Assembly: GCA_023301645.1 (NCBI GenBank)
Contig: JALZUH010000054.1
Location: 1-22,677 of the forward strand
Source of the DNA: Akkermansiaceae bacterium
GTDB taxonomy: Bacteria > Verrucomicrobiota > Verrucomicrobiia > Verrucomicrobiales > Akkermansiaceae
DNA length: 22,677 nucleotides
Reading direction: 5' to 3'
Shown: one piece after another, positions 17,164-22,677 of the stretch
Layout: each line of letters starts with the position of its first letter
Numbering within the stretch: position 1 is the first letter of the stretch
The notes under the pieces: generated by a model
Told to the model about the DNA's origin: nothing
The model's database searches: none
Seen by the model: the letters and a program-made list of their open reading frames with translations, nothing else
Made by a program: the position numbers and the translations under genes

Positions 17164-17411
17164 AGTGCCTGCGAGACTCTAGTCTGGTCGCCTTAAGGTA
17201 GCTTGATGGGGCTTAAGTGCCTTGTATTATGGTTTTATAGCTGCACCAGTATCTTAGGTGACGCTTACAATGTTATGGTGAGGCCTTTCTTCTTATCAGG
17301 CATTCGAGCTGTGATCTGAGTATTTGAATTAGCTGGTATCGGGTGGGGCGGACAAGGTCAGAGTCGGCTAATATCGGATCTTTTTTAAAATATCGGCCTT
17401 AAATACAAAAA
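17164..17411. other. Intergenic stretch between deacetylase gene and rplU leader
   Basis: No gene was found in these ~250 bases. An imperfect candidate hairpin (CTAGAGT/ACTCTAG, 17160-17182) overlaps the deacetylase stop but lacks a U-tract. TATCGG occurs three times (17337, 17372 and 17391), twice within an ATATCGG repeat flanking a TTTTTTAAAA tract at 17381-17390. These may belong to the rplU promoter, but no convincing -35/-10 pair could be fixed. Confidence 0.4.
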
Positions 17412-17488
17412 TATGCTTGCTCCTGATCTATTACTATGGTGAATTCCGCCTCCGAACGGCGCTCAAGGGGAGTTCCGTCGCAAGCATA
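17412..17488 (+). ncRNA. Structured 5' leader of rplU (candidate cis-regulatory RNA)
   Basis: The leader can fold into nested helices. A perfect 9-bp outer stem pairs TATGCTTGC (17412-17420) with GCAAGCATA (17480-17488). Inside it, GAATTCC (17441-17447) pairs with GGAGTTC (17469-17475) with one G-U pair. Inside that is a small hairpin, about CGCC/GGCG (17447-17450 with 17458-17461, sharing base 17447 as an alternative). The structure ends 14 bases before the AGGAG ribosome-binding site. L21 leaders that control rplU operons are known in Firmicutes; this one is proposed by position and pairing only, not by a match to a known family. Confidence 0.5.
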
Positions 17489-17501
17489 CTAAGCATTTCC
17501 C

Positions 17502-17507
17502 AGGAGA
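17502..17507 (+). promoter_or_regulatory. Strong Shine-Dalgarno site of rplU
   Basis: AGGAGA lies 9 bases before ATG 17517. It is the clearest ribosome-binding site in the window; most other genes here lack one. It fixes the rplU start and places the structured leader directly upstream. Confidence 0.85.
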
Positions 17508-17516
17508 TACATTCCC

Positions 17517-17828
17517 ATGGCCTACGCAGTTTTTAAAACAGGTGGTAAACAATACCGCGTTCAAGAAGGAGAAACACTCGACGTCGAAAAAATCGACGCT
17601 GAAGTTGGTTCCGAAGCAAAGTTCGACACAGTTCTACTCGTTAATAACGGCACAGACACTACTGTTGGCACTCCTAACGTTGCAGGTGCAACAGTTACAG
17701 CTAAAGTTGTGGATCAGTTCCGCGGCAAAAAGGGTGTGGCATTCAAGTTCAAGCGTCGTCAAGGCTATCACAAGACTAAAGGCTTCCGCCGCAGTCTTAC
17801 GAAGCTACAGATCACTAGCATTAGCTAA
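17517..17828 (+). CDS. rplU: 50S ribosomal protein L21
   Basis: L21 is a large-subunit protein that binds 23S rRNA near L20. The 103-residue length and the sequence AVFKTGGKQYRVQEGETLDVEKI at the start, with the C-terminal RRQGYHKTKGFRRSLTKLQI, are unmistakable for the family. The gene is AT-richer in codon choice than neighbours and uses preferred codons, as expected for high expression. It is followed after 34 bp by rpmA, the near-universal partner, and is preceded by a structured leader and a strong ribosome-binding site. Confidence 0.98.
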   Translation: MAYAVFKTGGKQYRVQEGETLDVEKIDAEVGSEAKFDTVLLVNNGTDTTVGTPNVAGATVTAKVVDQFRGKKGVAFKFKRRQGYHKTKGFRRSLTKLQITSIS

Positions 17829-17862
17829 TTCTATCAATTTTAACTCTTAATTATCTACCACT

Positions 17863-18117
17863 ATGGCTCATAAGAAAGGACAAGGATCCGTCAAGAACGG
17901 TCGCGATTCACGTAGCAAGCGCCTCGGCGTTAAGAAGTTCGGCGGAGAGAAAGTTATCCCTGGTAACATCATCCTCCGTCAGCGTGGCACGAAGTGGCAC
18001 CCAGGTGCAAACGTAGGCATCGGAAAAGATTACACAATCTATTCTCTTGTTAGCGGTAATGTTTTCTTCGACAAGGATGGCCGCCGTGTAAACGTGGCTC
18101 TTCCTGAGGCTTCTTAA
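17863..18117 (+). CDS. rpmA: 50S ribosomal protein L27
   Basis: L27 reaches the peptidyl-transferase centre with its N-terminal tail. The 84 residues begin MAHKKGQGSVKNGRDSRSK and include GNIILRQRGTKWHPG, both diagnostic. The protein starts directly with the mature AHKKG tail, so it lacks the cleavable N-terminal extension found in Firmicutes L27. Co-transcribed with rplU and closed by the terminator at 18148-18180. No ribosome-binding site is visible in the 34-bp spacer, so it may depend on translation of rplU. Confidence 0.98.
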   Translation: MAHKKGQGSVKNGRDSRSKRLGVKKFGGEKVIPGNIILRQRGTKWHPGANVGIGKDYTIYSLVSGNVFFDKDGRRVNVALPEAS

Positions 18118-18147
18118 GCTTCCGAGAATACCTATCAATTTTCAAAG

Positions 18148-18180
18148 ACCCTCACTGAGTTACTTCAGTGGGGGTTTTTT
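18148..18180 (+). terminator. Rho-independent terminator of rplU-rpmA
   Basis: A 12-bp stem pairs ACCCTCACTGA (18148-18158) with TCAGTGGGGGT (18165-18175), with one G-U pair, around a 6-base loop. TTTTTT completes it at 18175-18180. It lies 31 bp after the rpmA stop. Confidence 0.93.
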
Positions 18181-18443
18181 GTGTTTAGATGGGTTGTGCC
18201 CTGCTGAGTAGACTGAGCGCATGTGGAATGTGAATACTTGTTCATGCGGCGTGCATGTATCGCTCATGCTGCGATGGTCTGCCCAAGGCTGTGGCTGGAT
18301 CAAATCAGGTGATCAAGCAGGGGGGAGCTGAGCGAGCAAGACGACTTCTCGCTATAAGGCGTAGCTGATTGAGCGGGGTCTCTTGGCGTGGCTGTGCTGT
18401 GAGCAATAGCGCTCACCCTTAATGAATCTCTCAAGGTATAGAG

Positions 18444-19370
18444 CTACCAGATAGTTAGGCGCAGGCCTAATTGGCCGAACCAGCCTGTCTCTGCGTCTTC
18501 TCTGAAGAGTCGTCTGCCTGAGGAGGTTTCGATTTCGAGCTCATTGCCTAAGGTGATGCCACCGGTGAGCCCTAGCCAGAGTTTCTTCGTCAGGCGGTGT
18601 TCGACGCCGATGCCGACTTGGTAGCTGTCTACGTCGATATTGAGGTCTTGGTTGTTCTCATTGATGTGCCAAGTGCCACCTGCTGGGCGGGCGTCAAATC
18701 GCCAGATCCAGTCGTCAGAAGGTTGCCATGAGCCTCTGAGTCTAATGCCGGTGTATTCTAGCTCAGTGGCCACATCTGGGCGCCAGCGGAAGCCTATGCC
18801 AGGGAAGATGCGCTTTTCAAAATCATTGAGGAAAAAGACAAAGCCACCGAGCCAGCTGAAGCTAGCTGATTTCTGGTAGCTAAATCCAGCTATGCCATCG
18901 AGAGCGAAGCTCTCGGAGCTGACTTCACCAAGGTCTGAGGTAATACTGGGGCTGAGTGAGCTGAGCCATGCCCACCTGCTTCCTGGCTTACTGTAGATCC
19001 AGCGGAAGTTCAGGCTCAGCTCGTAAAGGTCGAGGTCTGAGAGGAAGGTGTCGGTTTGGAGATTGGTTCTGGTGAAGGCAGAATTGATGATGATGGTGTG
19101 GTTCTGATGTAGCTTGATAGGCTTATAAAGCCCTCCTTGAAGCGTGAGCTGGCTGTAGGAGAAGTTTCCATCTACATCATCAAAGTCCGTTTCAGCCGAT
19201 AGGCTGTAGTTGAGCGTGTATGAAGGAGTTCTGGCAGTGGGTCGTGACGCGAGGATCTTATCAAAATGACTTCCAGCCTCATCGTTGTGCTGTGACTCAT
19301 CAGCTATACTCGTGGAGGTCGCTGCGAGCTGAGTAAGGATCAGTGTGAGGATGAGAGCGGGAAGTTTCAT
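18444..19370 (-). CDS. Outer-membrane beta-barrel protein (DUF6268-like)
   Basis: The 308-residue protein has a clean signal peptide (about 1-23, ending TSIA) and then a long series of alternating amphipathic strands rich in Tyr, Trp and Phe, for example LNYSLSAETDFDD and GIGFRWRPDVATELEYTGIRLRGSW. It ends in LRLTIW, with a C-terminal aromatic residue as used for recognition by the outer-membrane assembly machine. This fits an outer-membrane beta-barrel; the pattern recalls the DUF6268 family of Bacteroidota and Verrucomicrobiota, whose function is unknown. It lies 51 bp downstream of the MYG1-like gene on the same strand and could share its transcript. No convincing terminator follows; a GTGAGC/GCTCAC hairpin at 18399-18416 has no U-tract. 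Confidence 0.78.
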   Translation of the reverse strand: MKLPALILTLILTQLAATSTSIADESQHNDEAGSHFDKILASRPTARTPSYTLNYSLSAETDFDDVDGNFSYSQLTLQGGLYKPIKLHQNHTIIINSAFTRTNLQTDTFLSDLDLYELSLNFRWIYSKPGSRWAWLSSLSPSITSDLGEVSSESFALDGIAGFSYQKSASFSWLGGFVFFLNDFEKRIFPGIGFRWRPDVATELEYTGIRLRGSWQPSDDWIWRFDARPAGGTWHINENNQDLNIDVDSYQVGIGVEHRLTKKLWLGLTGGITLGNELEIETSSGRRLFREDAETGWFGQLGLRLTIW

Positions 19371-19421
19371 GATGTGGGATGTGACCTAGGCGTGCGGGTG
19401 AGTCTTTTTAGCCGCTGAGTA

Positions 19422-20291
19422 TTATTCCCAGCCTCCTCGGAGGATCTCTTTCAGGCGCTCGGGGTCAGTGGCACTTGTCTTACAGAGGAAGCCACTCTTG
19501 TGTGCGAAGTGGACATCATCCTCGTCTTCGATACGGGTGAAGTCGAGCTGCGGGTGGTCATTGAATCGAGCGATACCGAATCCATCTCCTCGGCTATCAG
19601 GGATGACGGTGCCTGCGATTTCTTGGTCGAGCTCATTGAGGAAGATGTAGCGAGTGAGTCCTGAGGATAGGTCGTCGTCTGCATCTTCTACGCGTGGCAT
19701 GTAGAGGGCGCTGAAGTTTTCACCACCTTTGGTCATTTCCCAGCGCTGGACATGGGTGCTGACGAAGTCGAGCTTCTCTCTAGCCCCTTTGAGATGCTTG
19801 ATGAGGTCTTCTCCAATCATGAGCATGAGCTCATAGACAGGCTCTCCTGGGGAGAGCTTCTCAGACTTGGCAAATCTACGCAGCATGGTGATGTCGATCG
19901 GGGAGTTGAGCTTACCCACGACCTCGCGGCTGATACCTAGCCACTCAGCCGTCTTACCGGGTCCACGCGTGTCGAACCACTCAGCAGGCTCTAGCCAGTC
20001 GCAAAATAGTCGAGCATCTTCGTAGAGACCGAGATGCTGGAGGACGAGAGTGAGCGCGCAGGTCGGCGTGTAGTCACGGGGGAATTGGTGATGGTCGAAG
20101 TTATACTTCGAGGGTGTGTGCTCTAGGCCAACGTCGATGACACATACCTGCGGGTCATTCAGCTCCTCTGCAGTGGGCTCACGGCGGACGATGGGTGCTC
20201 TATGCTCATGAGCCATCAGGCTGCATGCTAAGAAGTCGTCTTTGTGGGCGCCGCCGGGGTGGGTGAGAATGGTGTGGATAGGTAGGTGCAT
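19422..20291 (-). CDS. MYG1/UPF0160 family protein
   Basis: This 289-residue protein matches the MYG1 (UPF0160) family, a DHH-like metal-dependent phosphoesterase fold. Eukaryotic MYG1 is a 3'-5' RNA exonuclease, and bacterial members are uncharacterised. The key motifs are THPGGAHKDDFLA (10-22, with His11, His16, Asp18 and Asp19), VIDVG (51-55, Asp53) and FDHHQFPRDYTP (65-76), the DHH signature. The usual family opening is THxGxFHxDE, so His-Lys-Asp-Asp here is a slight departure. At 289 residues it is shorter than most family members (about 330). The C-terminal half, with the RFNDHP and GFLCKT segments, continues the family pattern. It is divergent from the YjdM gene, across a GTTGCT-rich repeat. 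Confidence 0.82.
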   Translation of the reverse strand: MHLPIHTILTHPGGAHKDDFLACSLMAHEHRAPIVRREPTAEELNDPQVCVIDVGLEHTPSKYNFDHHQFPRDYTPTCALTLVLQHLGLYEDARLFCDWLEPAEWFDTRGPGKTAEWLGISREVVGKLNSPIDITMLRRFAKSEKLSPGEPVYELMLMIGEDLIKHLKGAREKLDFVSTHVQRWEMTKGGENFSALYMPRVEDADDDLSSGLTRYIFLNELDQEIAGTVIPDSRGDGFGIARFNDHPQLDFTRIEDEDDVHFAHKSGFLCKTSATDPERLKEILRGGWE

Positions 20292-20314
20292 GGGTGCTTA
20301 GAGTCGGTTAAGGG

Positions 20315-20345
20315 TGGTTGCTGTTGCTGTTGCGGTTGTTGCTGT
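20315..20345. repeat. GTTGCT-type short tandem repeat
   Basis: An imperfect array of GTTGCT and GTT/GCT triplets (GGTTGCTGTTGCTGTTGCGG, then TTGTTGCTGT) lies about 25 bp upstream of the MYG1-like start and about 120 bp upstream of the YjdM start. It is low-complexity, outside any gene, and similar in position to the heptamer repeat upstream of lpxK. Confidence 0.7.
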
Positions 20346-20463
20346 GCGTGGAGAGAGGTGAGCGCCGAGATAGAGGTGGCGCTGTCTGAAAGTTAGTCGT
20401 TAAATAGGGAGAGTCTAGGTTAAAGACTTGCAAGCTATGTAGAGGCTGCTCTAAATCCTAGCC

Positions 20464-20814
20464 ATGTCTGAGATTTCCTGTCCCTTATGCACGATGAATG
20501 ATGTTGCCGAATTTGCCGACCATTACGAATGTATGACCTGCGGTCATGAGTGGGCGAGCGAGGCTGTCGAAGAAGAGGATGTAGTCGAAGACCGTGTGGT
20601 AAAGGACGCACACGGCAATGTGCTGGCAAGCGGTGATATCGTCGCCATGGTGAAGGATCTCAAGCTCAAGGGCACATCGAAGGTTCTCAAAAGCGGCATG
20701 AAGTCTAAGCCCATCCGACTCGTCGATGGTGATCATGAGATCGACTGTAAGATGGATGGACTATCCATCGCCCTGAAGGCCTGCTTTGTAAAGAAGGTGC
20801 CTGCCTCAAGCTAG
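20464..20814 (+). CDS. yjdM: YjdM/PhnA zinc-ribbon protein
   Basis: The 116-residue protein has an N-terminal zinc ribbon with C6/C9 and C23/C26 (the second pair in YECMTCGHEW) followed by a small beta-barrel domain containing DAHGNVLASGDIVAMVKDLKLKG. This is the architecture of YjdM, historically called PhnA. The name comes from proximity to phosphonate genes in E. coli, but the protein is not needed for phosphonate use and its real function is unknown. E. coli YjdM has 111 residues. The stop at 20814 is one base from the stop of the convergent RelE-like gene, leaving no room for a terminator. Confidence 0.92.
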   Translation: MSEISCPLCTMNDVAEFADHYECMTCGHEWASEAVEEEDVVEDRVVKDAHGNVLASGDIVAMVKDLKLKGTSKVLKSGMKSKPIRLVDGDHEIDCKMDGLSIALKACFVKKVPASS

Positions 20815-20815
20815 G

Positions 20816-21178
20816 CTACATCTTGCGCGCTTCTCTGCCCTCATCGATGAGGTTCCAGAAGTGCTTGGACTCGGCGAGTTGCTCGTCCTCGGAGAGAGGC
20901 ATTTTCGAGCGAAACAGGAAGTCAGAGAAGGTGTTTTTATTGAGCACACGGTGGACGACGACGGAGTCATTGACGACTTCGAAGTAGATGCGGTGGTCAT
21001 CTGCGCGGAACCGGTAGAAGACCTTTCCCTCACGCTCAAGTTTGCCAAAGCGCTCACCATCGAGCTCTACTAAGTCGGCCTGAGTGACCTTAAAGGCATC
21101 GAGAAGCTCTAGTTGAGAGAGCGTGTCGAGGTGGGATATTTCAGCAGCGCTGATTTCATTGAATACGATCTGTAGCAC
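20816..21178 (-). CDS. RelE/ParE-superfamily protein without a partner antitoxin
   Basis: This 120-residue protein has a RelE/ParE-like core: a helical first half (about 8-50) and then the strands GKVFYRFRADDHRIYFEVVNDSVVVHRVLNKNTF (51-84), which match the beta-sheet pattern of such toxins (typically YRxRxGDYRxxYEI...). A C-terminal charged helix (about 95-120) follows and is not part of the usual core. Toxins of this superfamily are ribosome-dependent mRNA endonucleases or gyrase inhibitors, normally paired with an antitoxin gene immediately upstream or downstream. None is present here: the upstream 165 bp is non-coding and the downstream neighbour is convergent yjdM. It may be a domesticated member with a housekeeping role; activity cannot be judged. 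Confidence 0.65.
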   Translation of the reverse strand: MLQIVFNEISAAEISHLDTLSQLELLDAFKVTQADLVELDGERFGKLEREGKVFYRFRADDHRIYFEVVNDSVVVHRVLNKNTFSDFLFRSKMPLSEDEQLAESKHFWNLIDEGREARKM

Positions 21179-21343
21179 GGGAGAAGGTAAGCACCCTCGT
21201 CGGCATTGATCAAGGATAGTAATGGTTTATTTGAGTGGGTAATGAAGTTTGATTCTGAGCAAAGGCGATCGAACACTAGCTTGCACCTTATGTTTAATAT
21301 TAGATTGACTGTTCTTTTGCACTTTGATAGGTATGTAAGAATA

Positions 21344-22291
21344 ATGCTTAATATACATACAGTCGCTCTTTTATCTTTGTCTGTAATGTTCAGTTTGAGC
21401 GCTAATGCGCAGCAAATTGACTCTGAAGGGAAATTTAATTTTTCAAGTAACCCAAGTTTAAATGTTAAGAATCAAAATCGCGCTACAGAGGGCTCTTACT
21501 CAGTAAGCCAAGACGGCGAAAGTATAACGTTTACGGGTAACTGGTGGTCTCGTTTTCTATTAGAAACGCCATACGAAATAACAGCAAACACGATACTTGA
21601 GGTCACAATAAATGCCAATCCTGTAGGCGAAGTTGTTGGTGTGGTTTTACACAACAATATTGTGAGCACATCGAACCCAGAATGTGCAATTACATTTGGA
21701 GGGAGCCAAGAATGGCAAAATTCTGTTTCTGAGTCATATACCGAAGATGACTATGGGAATGATGTCACTTTTAGAATCAACTTAGGTGATTTTCACATCG
21801 GAGAAGTTCAGTATTTAACCGTAATGTCTGATGATGACGTAGCGTCTAGTAATGCATCAGTTACTTACTCAAACCTGAAAATTTATGAAGAAGAAGTTTA
21901 TGATGAATTTGGAAGTTTAAGACTCAGTAATAAACTGATCATTGGAAACAATACACAAAGCACCGGTCGATATGCACTAGCAGTCGGAGAAAGTAGCACA
22001 GTAAACGCTGATAATTCAGTTGCGATTGGCTTTAATGCGCAAACAAATACCGACAACTCATTAGCAGTCGGTGATAATGCTGTGACAAGAGGTAATACGA
22101 AGCTAGCAGTGAGCGGAGATGCAAGTGTTAGCGGTGCAATTACAGCATCTCATATAGCTGCGGAGTCTATAGATACTACCATGTTAAGTGTGGACGAGTC
22201 GCTACAGGTAGGAGGAAGTATTACACTAGACGGAGAGGTGATTATTTCTAATGCCCAAGGAGATATCTCTATGGGGGCATTTGGCGAATAA
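21344..22291 (+). CDS. Secreted fibre-like protein with YadA-head repeats
   Basis: The 315-residue protein begins with a signal peptide (MLNIHTVALLSLSVMFSLS, cleavage after ANA at about residue 22). The frame stays open back to 21206, but that N-terminal stretch hides the signal peptide, so ATG 21344 is preferred. Residues about 40-185 look like a beta-sandwich resembling carbohydrate-binding modules of exported marine proteins (GNWW, then VLHNNIV, then LTVMSDDDV and YSNLKIYE). Residues about 195-260 hold YadA/Hep_Hag head repeats of about 14 residues (ALAVGESSTVNADN, then SVAIGFNAQTNTDN, then SLAVGDNAVTRGN), a left-handed parallel beta-roll as in trimeric adhesins. There is no YadA membrane anchor; the end is GDISMGAFGE. 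The gene is visibly AT-richer than the rest of the window, which suggests transfer. Confidence 0.8.
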   Translation: MLNIHTVALLSLSVMFSLSANAQQIDSEGKFNFSSNPSLNVKNQNRATEGSYSVSQDGESITFTGNWWSRFLLETPYEITANTILEVTINANPVGEVVGVVLHNNIVSTSNPECAITFGGSQEWQNSVSESYTEDDYGNDVTFRINLGDFHIGEVQYLTVMSDDDVASSNASVTYSNLKIYEEEVYDEFGSLRLSNKLIIGNNTQSTGRYALAVGESSTVNADNSVAIGFNAQTNTDNSLAVGDNAVTRGNTKLAVSGDASVSGAITASHIAAESIDTTMLSVDESLQVGGSITLDGEVIISNAQGDISMGAFGE

Positions 22292-22374
22292 TCAGGCCGA
22301 ACCTATTAGAATAAAGACTTTAGTCATTAACTCTCTTTTTCAAACACCTTTCATTGACCATCATAACGACTAGC

Positions 22375-22408
22375 TGAAGCCATGCTCAGCAATAGGCTTC
22401 ATTTTTTT
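22375..22408 (+). terminator. Terminator after the YadA-head-repeat gene
   Basis: TGAAGCC (22375-22381) pairs with GGCTTCA (22395-22401) in a perfect 7-bp stem with a 13-base loop, followed at once by seven T (22402-22408). It lies 83 bp after the stop and 31 bp before the next start. Confidence 0.88.
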
Positions 22409-22438
22409 GAGAGGCCTTTCAACTTCCTTCATCCATCT

Positions 22439-22677
22439 ATGCCTTCCTGCACTTCATTCTCATCACAAGTAATCGCTAAGCCAGCATTAGCTTTGCTGGT
22501 GCTCCTTAGCTCAGTATCAGTGACTACTGCCGAGCCCGCGCATCCATTATGGTGGTCTGATGGTGACCCTCCCGTCATTAATCCATCCTCTGCACCGAGT
22601 AACTACAGCCCTGTTAATACAGGCCAAGCAAAGTGGATGGCCTCAGAAGCACTTCGTGCACTCAATGAGGTAGCTCC
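22439..22677 (+). CDS. Secreted protein, 5' part only (continues beyond the window)
   Basis: The gene starts at ATG 22439 and is still open at the window edge, so 79 complete codons and two bases of the next are seen. The protein begins with a signal peptide (about 1-31, ending VSVTTA), then a Pro/Ser-rich stretch with WWSDGDPP, and NTGQAKWMASEALRALN. Segments of the type N-x-GQ-(A/L)-K-x-hydrophobic-A occur at the start of very large exported proteins of Verrucomicrobiota, often RHS/YD-repeat proteins. That is recollection and inference; the domain that would settle it lies outside the window. Its base composition is similar to the main chromosome rather than to the AT-rich gene just before it. 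Confidence 0.65.
   Translation, partial: MPSCTSFSSQVIAKPALALLVLLSSVSVTTAEPAHPLWWSDGDPPVINPSSAPSNYSPVNTGQAKWMASEALRALNEVA

Noticed and set aside
17160..17182. Hairpin CTAGAGT/ACTCTAG at the deacetylase stop as a terminator
   Set aside because: The 7-bp stem is real but no U-tract follows.
18399..18416. Hairpin GTGAGC/GCTCAC as terminator for the outer-membrane protein gene
   Set aside because: Only 6 bp and without a U-tract on the minus strand.
21305..21333. TTGACT plus TAGGTA as a promoter for the YadA-repeat gene
   Set aside because: The -35 is good but the -10 matches poorly and would leave only a few leader bases.
21206..21343. 46-residue upstream extension of the YadA-repeat protein
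   Set aside because: It would bury the clear signal peptide that begins at ATG 21344.

Overview
The window looks like a piece of chromosome from a Gram-negative, LPS-making bacterium of the Verrucomicrobiota, most likely a marine Verrucomicrobiales (Rubritalea-like) lineage. This is inferred, not proven. It rests on lpxK together with a Firmicutes-type mcsA-mcsB-clpC set, a secreted formylglycine-type sulfatase, a DUF1573 protein, an outer-membrane barrel, and a general scarcity of Shine-Dalgarno sequences (the one before rplU is the clear exception). No rRNA, tRNA, CRISPR array or insertion sequence was seen.

Layout. 95-874 (-): RNase PH. Across a divergent gap holding a heptamer tandem repeat, 935-6077 (+) carries lpxK, recJ and recG, probably co-transcribed: lipid A phosphorylation followed by two DNA-repair enzymes. 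6093-6467 (-): a small glyoxalase-type enzyme. 6651-10965 (-): mcsA -> mcsB -> clpC, ending in a long rho-independent terminator; this is the protein-arginine-phosphorylation/unfoldase module, present without ctsR. Head-to-head with it, 11168-14013 (+) encodes an ECF sigma factor, a single-pass membrane protein that is probably its anti-sigma factor, a secreted protein of unknown function, and a secreted DUF1573 protein, tightly spaced and so probably one envelope-response operon. 14070-15947 (-): an exported sulfatase. 16240-17163 (+): a histone-deacetylase-family enzyme. 17517-18117 (+): rplU-rpmA, preceded by a leader that can fold into a multi-stem RNA and followed by a strong terminator. 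18444-20291 (-): an outer-membrane beta-barrel protein and a MYG1/UPF0160 protein. 20464-20814 (+): a YjdM/PhnA zinc-ribbon protein, convergent with a solitary RelE/ParE-like protein (20816-21178, -).

The right end changes character. An AT-rich gene (21344-22291, +) encodes a secreted protein with a lectin-like sandwich domain and YadA-head repeats. It ends in a terminator, and the 5' part of a second secreted protein follows and runs off the window. This looks like the start of an accessory surface-protein locus.

The stretches most worth following up are the back-to-back mcsAB-clpC and ECF operons, the rplU leader, and the surface-protein locus at the right edge.
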